This document shows positions 60,542-64,000 of a stretch of DNA of 64,000 bases, in pieces; position 1 is the stretch's first letter; the number at the start of each line of letters is the position of its first letter. A program made the position numbers and the translations under genes. This DNA is from Castanea sativa (taxonomy: Eukaryota > Streptophyta > Magnoliopsida > Fagales > Fagaceae). Under the pieces are notes generated by a model. That model made no database searches. It was not told the origin of the DNA and was given only the letters and a program-made list of their open reading frames with translations. The stretch spans positions 44,537,464-44,601,463 of the forward strand of contig NC_134015.1 of NCBI RefSeq assembly GCF_040712315.1, written 5' to 3'.

Positions 60542-61564
60542 TAATTTAAAAGATCATATTGAGAAGTCCCTTCTCTTTTGAACTTTGGTCATGGGTCCAA
60601 AACGTCATTTGCTTACCATCTCAAATCAACCCCATTAAAGGAAATAATGATTTTTGGAAGTCTAAGACAAGGGGGTTTAAATGTGATTGGATAAAGTAAG
60701 GATGGCGGCTTAAGTACTTCCTAACGCAAATCACTGAACTGATTGTGGACTTCCTAACTCAAATCACAATTAAACAAATGCATTTTTAACATTCATTTGT
60801 AAGAAAGTCCAATGCTAAGAAGCTGCTATGAATGTACTCAGAAAAGAGACAAGAAATTGGGGCAAAGTGTCTTTGTAGTCAATGCTATAAGTCTTCGTTT
60901 GGATAAAATGATTGGAAAAGTTGGAGCATAAAAACTGTAGGAAGAATAGGAAAGTTATCTATTTTTCATCATGTGTATTTGGTGTAAAGAATCGAAATGT
61001 GGTAAGATAGAAAATAAATTTACATTGAAACGGAAATTGTATGTATCTACTATTATACTCCTACTGCATAAGAAGTAATTTTTCTATTAGTATATAACAA
61101 AGAACAAATTTTAATTACAAAATTAGTTGTAACTCAATATCTTTTTATTGGAGGTGAGTTTTAACAAATCTAGTATTAGATTACATTTTCTTCTTATATC
61201 TTTCATGCTTGCAAAATTTCTAGAAAATTAAAGACCAATAGTTATATCATTAATAAATTGTTTAAATTGCATTTTTTTTTTAAGTTTAAAACTATGCATA
61301 AAATATAATATTATAGATCATATTATAAATGATATCCAATTGGCACAAAACTGACATATGTATTACGAGTGTAAAGATTTTCGAAATATGTAGTAATGTT
61401 AATAATATTGAGTAAGGTTGAAGCGTTAGACTATAACCAACATTATAACTAAATTTTGTTTTATAAGAAATATCTTTTCCATTCTTATAAAAGAACAGAA
61501 AAAATAATGTCATTAGTTCATTCGTGGAGATAGACTCATCGCACTTATTGTATTGCCTTAGAGC
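60542..61564. other. Gene-free AT-rich DNA
   Basis: No coding pattern and no clear element. Confidence 0.45.
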
Positions 61565-62570
61565 ATCCACATCAGTGGGTCCAAATTTTCCTTTTATTTT
61601 GCACAAAAAAACCTACTTTTTCTATTTTATACCCAATTTTACAAAGCACTCATATCAGTTTATCTATTCTTCACATTTATTAAATAAAATATTCATTTTT
61701 TTTACAATTTTTTATTATTCTCTCCCTCACTGCCCCTCTCTCTCACAGACCTAACAATACCAATGATCACTCCACACCCAACCACCATCATCACCCACCC
61801 AACCAACATCACCAAGGAAAATCAACCCACTCAATCCGAGAAACAAACACTCTGAAACTCACTCAATCCGAAACCTAGTCAATCCTAAACCCAGCCATGA
61901 CCACCACACGATTGTCTTCATCACCAGCTCTGGTCTCATCACACCCATTGACGCCATCCCAACTCCACTCTTTGTCGTTTCGTACACCGCTCCTATACTT
62001 GGAAAAAAAAAGGGACAAAGTCGCCATTGAAACCTGATGAAGAAGACATTTTTTTTCCTGATCAGATCTGAGATGAGAAGAGAATGAATTTTTGATTTCT
62101 CCTTTTTGTTTAGTTCTCTTTTTGAATGGCTTTTATTCTCTATTTTATCAAATGATTTGATCAAATGAGGAAAAGGGAGAGTGAGGGTTTGATGATCGGC
62201 GGCAACAGAGGCATTAGGAAAAGGGAGAGAGATGAGAGTGAGGGTTTGATGATCGGCGGTAGTGGAGGCATGGTTTAACCGGTGGCAATGGAGGCATGAG
62301 GAAAAGGGAGAGAGGTGAGAGTGAGAGCAAATGAGGAAAAGGGAGAGTGAGGACTATGAGGTGAGGTGAGGTGAGAGCATAGACAAGGTGAGAGTCAGGT
62401 GAGAGTGAAAGTAGAGACAAGGAGAAAGAAAAAATTATTAAAATATTAAATACAAATGCTGCAGTAACCGTGTAAATATACACGGTTACTGTAGCTAATG
62501 TGTATATTTAAACATTTTTACACCTACCGATGTGGGTGTTTTTTTGCTCAAAATATGTAAAATGGGAATT
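61565..62570. mobile_element. Non-autonomous Harbinger element, right end missing
   Basis: The left end GAGCATCCACATCAGTGG after TTA matches the other Harbinger ends. The inside follows the 6.9 kb element (TTTGCACAAAAAAACCTACT, TTATTAAAATATTAA, CCGATGTGGGTG). A perfect 13-bp-arm hairpin (CAGTAACCGTGTA, AATA, TACACGGTTACTG) lies at 62462-62491. The expected right terminus is absent; LTR-like sequence begins instead. Confidence 0.7.
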
Positions 62571-62574
62571 GATA

Positions 62575-63320
62575 ATGAAGAAAAACCCACCAGTCGTTGC
62601 GTGGCCCTCACTTGACTCGAAACAACACCTGCACAATAAAAGACAAGACCAAACAAAGGGCACCGATGTAGTGCTAGCCAAAAACCCTCCTAAGGTCAAG
62701 TTAGAGCTTCTTTCTTATTCGCAACCCTAAAGTGCTAGAGCTTAAGTGAATTATGCGTACCTTAGTTTATGAGAGCTTTGGGGTATTTATAGTAGTGTAG
62801 GGCGAAATAAGCGCCTTGGTGAGGAAGTATTTTCCTTCTAGGAAAGTAATTCGGGGACTTTATGTATCACCTAGAATTCTTTTCCTTATAGGAATCTTCT
62901 TAATTAGGGTCAAACGTGTAGCGCAAGAACTTTCCTTATACATGTACACGTGAGGGGCAAGCAAGGTAGTGGACGAAGGTTTGCTTATCCCCATCAGCTT
63001 TTCCCTCCGTCAGCTTTTCCTTCCTAAGGTCGTCAGTTTACGGAGCTATTCCCGGAAAGGTCATCAGGTAAGAGTCTTTAGCTTAATCTCGTTAGCTTGC
63101 TCCCTTCAACCTAATGCCGTCAGATGTGAAGCAGAGTCGCGGACGTTGAAGGAAGGTGGTTCAATGACCATAGCTGACATGCTCGTTACTCCCTTCGCCT
63201 TCTTAAGTTGTTGGGAGCTAATTATAAAATCACCCTCATCGACTGCCCCCTACTCCATGATCCCGTCGGCTACAACTGTCAGGTTATGGAGTTGACGTTG
63301 TTGGGAAGCCACTCATGCAT
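62575..63320 (-). repeat. LTR fragment related to the 5.9 and 55.3 kb LTRs
   Basis: AATTATGCGTACCTTAGTTTATGAGAG, TATA box (TATAAATACC on the minus strand, 62791-62782), TATTTTCCTTCTAGGAAAG and AATTAGGGTCAAACGTGTAG match the other copies in order. The upstream CACCGATGTAGTGCTAGCC also matches 55297 onward. No internal domain is seen. Confidence 0.65.
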
Positions 63321-64000
63321 GGTAATTCGAGCCACTTTCATTAAATGGTGGGACACATGACATGGACTGATTGGCTCCGTGCTTGGACGAGTGTGTCGCT
63401 TCGTCTTCCATGCCCTCTTTTGCCTATATATATTTTGATGATGCGAAGAAAATCAGTAGGCTGAATGCTCCGGACTTGAAAGGACCACTCGCTCTCTCTA
63501 TAGCCTGAAAAACAAAGGAAAACGATCAAAGGTAACCGAGATCGATGGCCAAGTACCCTCCAATGCCAAAGTTAGTTTTCTCTCTATATTTTTGGAGTTC
63601 CAATTTCTTGGGAAATGTTTAACGTACCTTCCATTGGTCTGAATGGGTGTTTATATAGTGTCTTGGGGACAGTTATTGAAATTGTAACCTCTCCTGAATT
63701 TGAGGAGGTTGGGGGTTCTTGGATAACTCCCATAACCATCTAATAGTTACATTTTCTCATACAACGGTCATCGGAAGTTATGCGTGTATTATGGAGTGGT
63801 GAAATGTATTTAGTAATTCCCAAGTGTACATTCTCGTCCAGGGGTCCTCGTGTGGACAAATCCCTTCAGGACGGGGCGGTCGCCTTCCACGGACGAGTGA
63901 TGTGGGTTTGTCTTCGTCCATGGATGGCCATGGCGTTAGCCCCGCCTTAATGCTTTCTGCTAGACAGCTGCTGGTGTGGATGACCGTGGACGATCTGGAG
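63321..64000. repeat. Further LTR-like fragments at the window end
   Basis: 63540-64000 has a TATA-like ATATAAACACCC on the minus strand (63655-63644) and GTCCNNGGACGA words typical of the gypsy repeats here, but it does not align with the other three LTR copies. TATATATA also occurs at 63424-63431. An element probably continues beyond 64000. Confidence 0.45.

Noticed and set aside
1..64000. CRISPR array, operon, riboswitch or prokaryotic signal
   Set aside because: None seen; the repeats are transposons and simple sequence, and the genes have spliceosomal introns.

Overview
The window is plant nuclear DNA: AT-rich, intron-bearing, and packed with plant-type transposable elements. The two genes are clear eudicot orthologues. 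The repeat families (a Ty3 LTR beginning TGTTAGGGTC on its own strand, 'CCGTCCACTTAAGGAC' tandem repeats, tRNA-derived SINEs) recall woody Fagaceae such as oak or chestnut. That taxonomic guess is from memory and is not proven by the sequence.

Two host genes lie tail to tail. GLE1, the nuclear-pore mRNA-export factor, is on the + strand at about 13.1-27.9 kb. I resolved 15 exons joining to a 629-residue protein, with the ATG apparently split by the first intron. An RGLG-type E3 ubiquitin ligase (vWA/copine plus RING) is on the - strand at 29.5-33.9 kb, with 11 exons and 474 residues. Both reading frames look intact and every splice site is GT..AG.

Everything else is repeats or decayed sequence. 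1-6.5 kb: a dead Ty3/gypsy element on the - strand with its 5' LTR, internally deleted gag, a mutated RT box, and a degenerate ORF on the opposite strand past pol. 6.9-12.3 kb: Harbinger-type non-autonomous elements and a tandem pair of short Helitron-like units. 12.5-13.1 kb: a Mutator-like element (MULE) with a perfect 9-bp duplication directly upstream of GLE1. 19.2-24.9 kb: an almost full-length dead L1-type LINE in GLE1 intron 11, antisense, with a 16-bp duplication. 34-49 kb: gene-free DNA with two SINEs, a solo LTR (GATAT duplication), small Helitrons and MITEs. 49.2-54.1 kb: a complete but mutated PIF/Harbinger element with both its genes and a TAA duplication. 55-64 kb: LTR fragments related to the first element, a second MULE that appears to carry a captured host exon (Pack-MULE), and more MITEs.

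I saw no new gene cluster or defence system. The least explained structure is in the two MULEs: their arms carry regularly placed 23-bp palindromic boxes (10-3-10). Other points for a second look are the captured exon, the split GLE1 start codon, the subterminal hairpins of the Harbinger family, and the in-frame repeat in RGLG.
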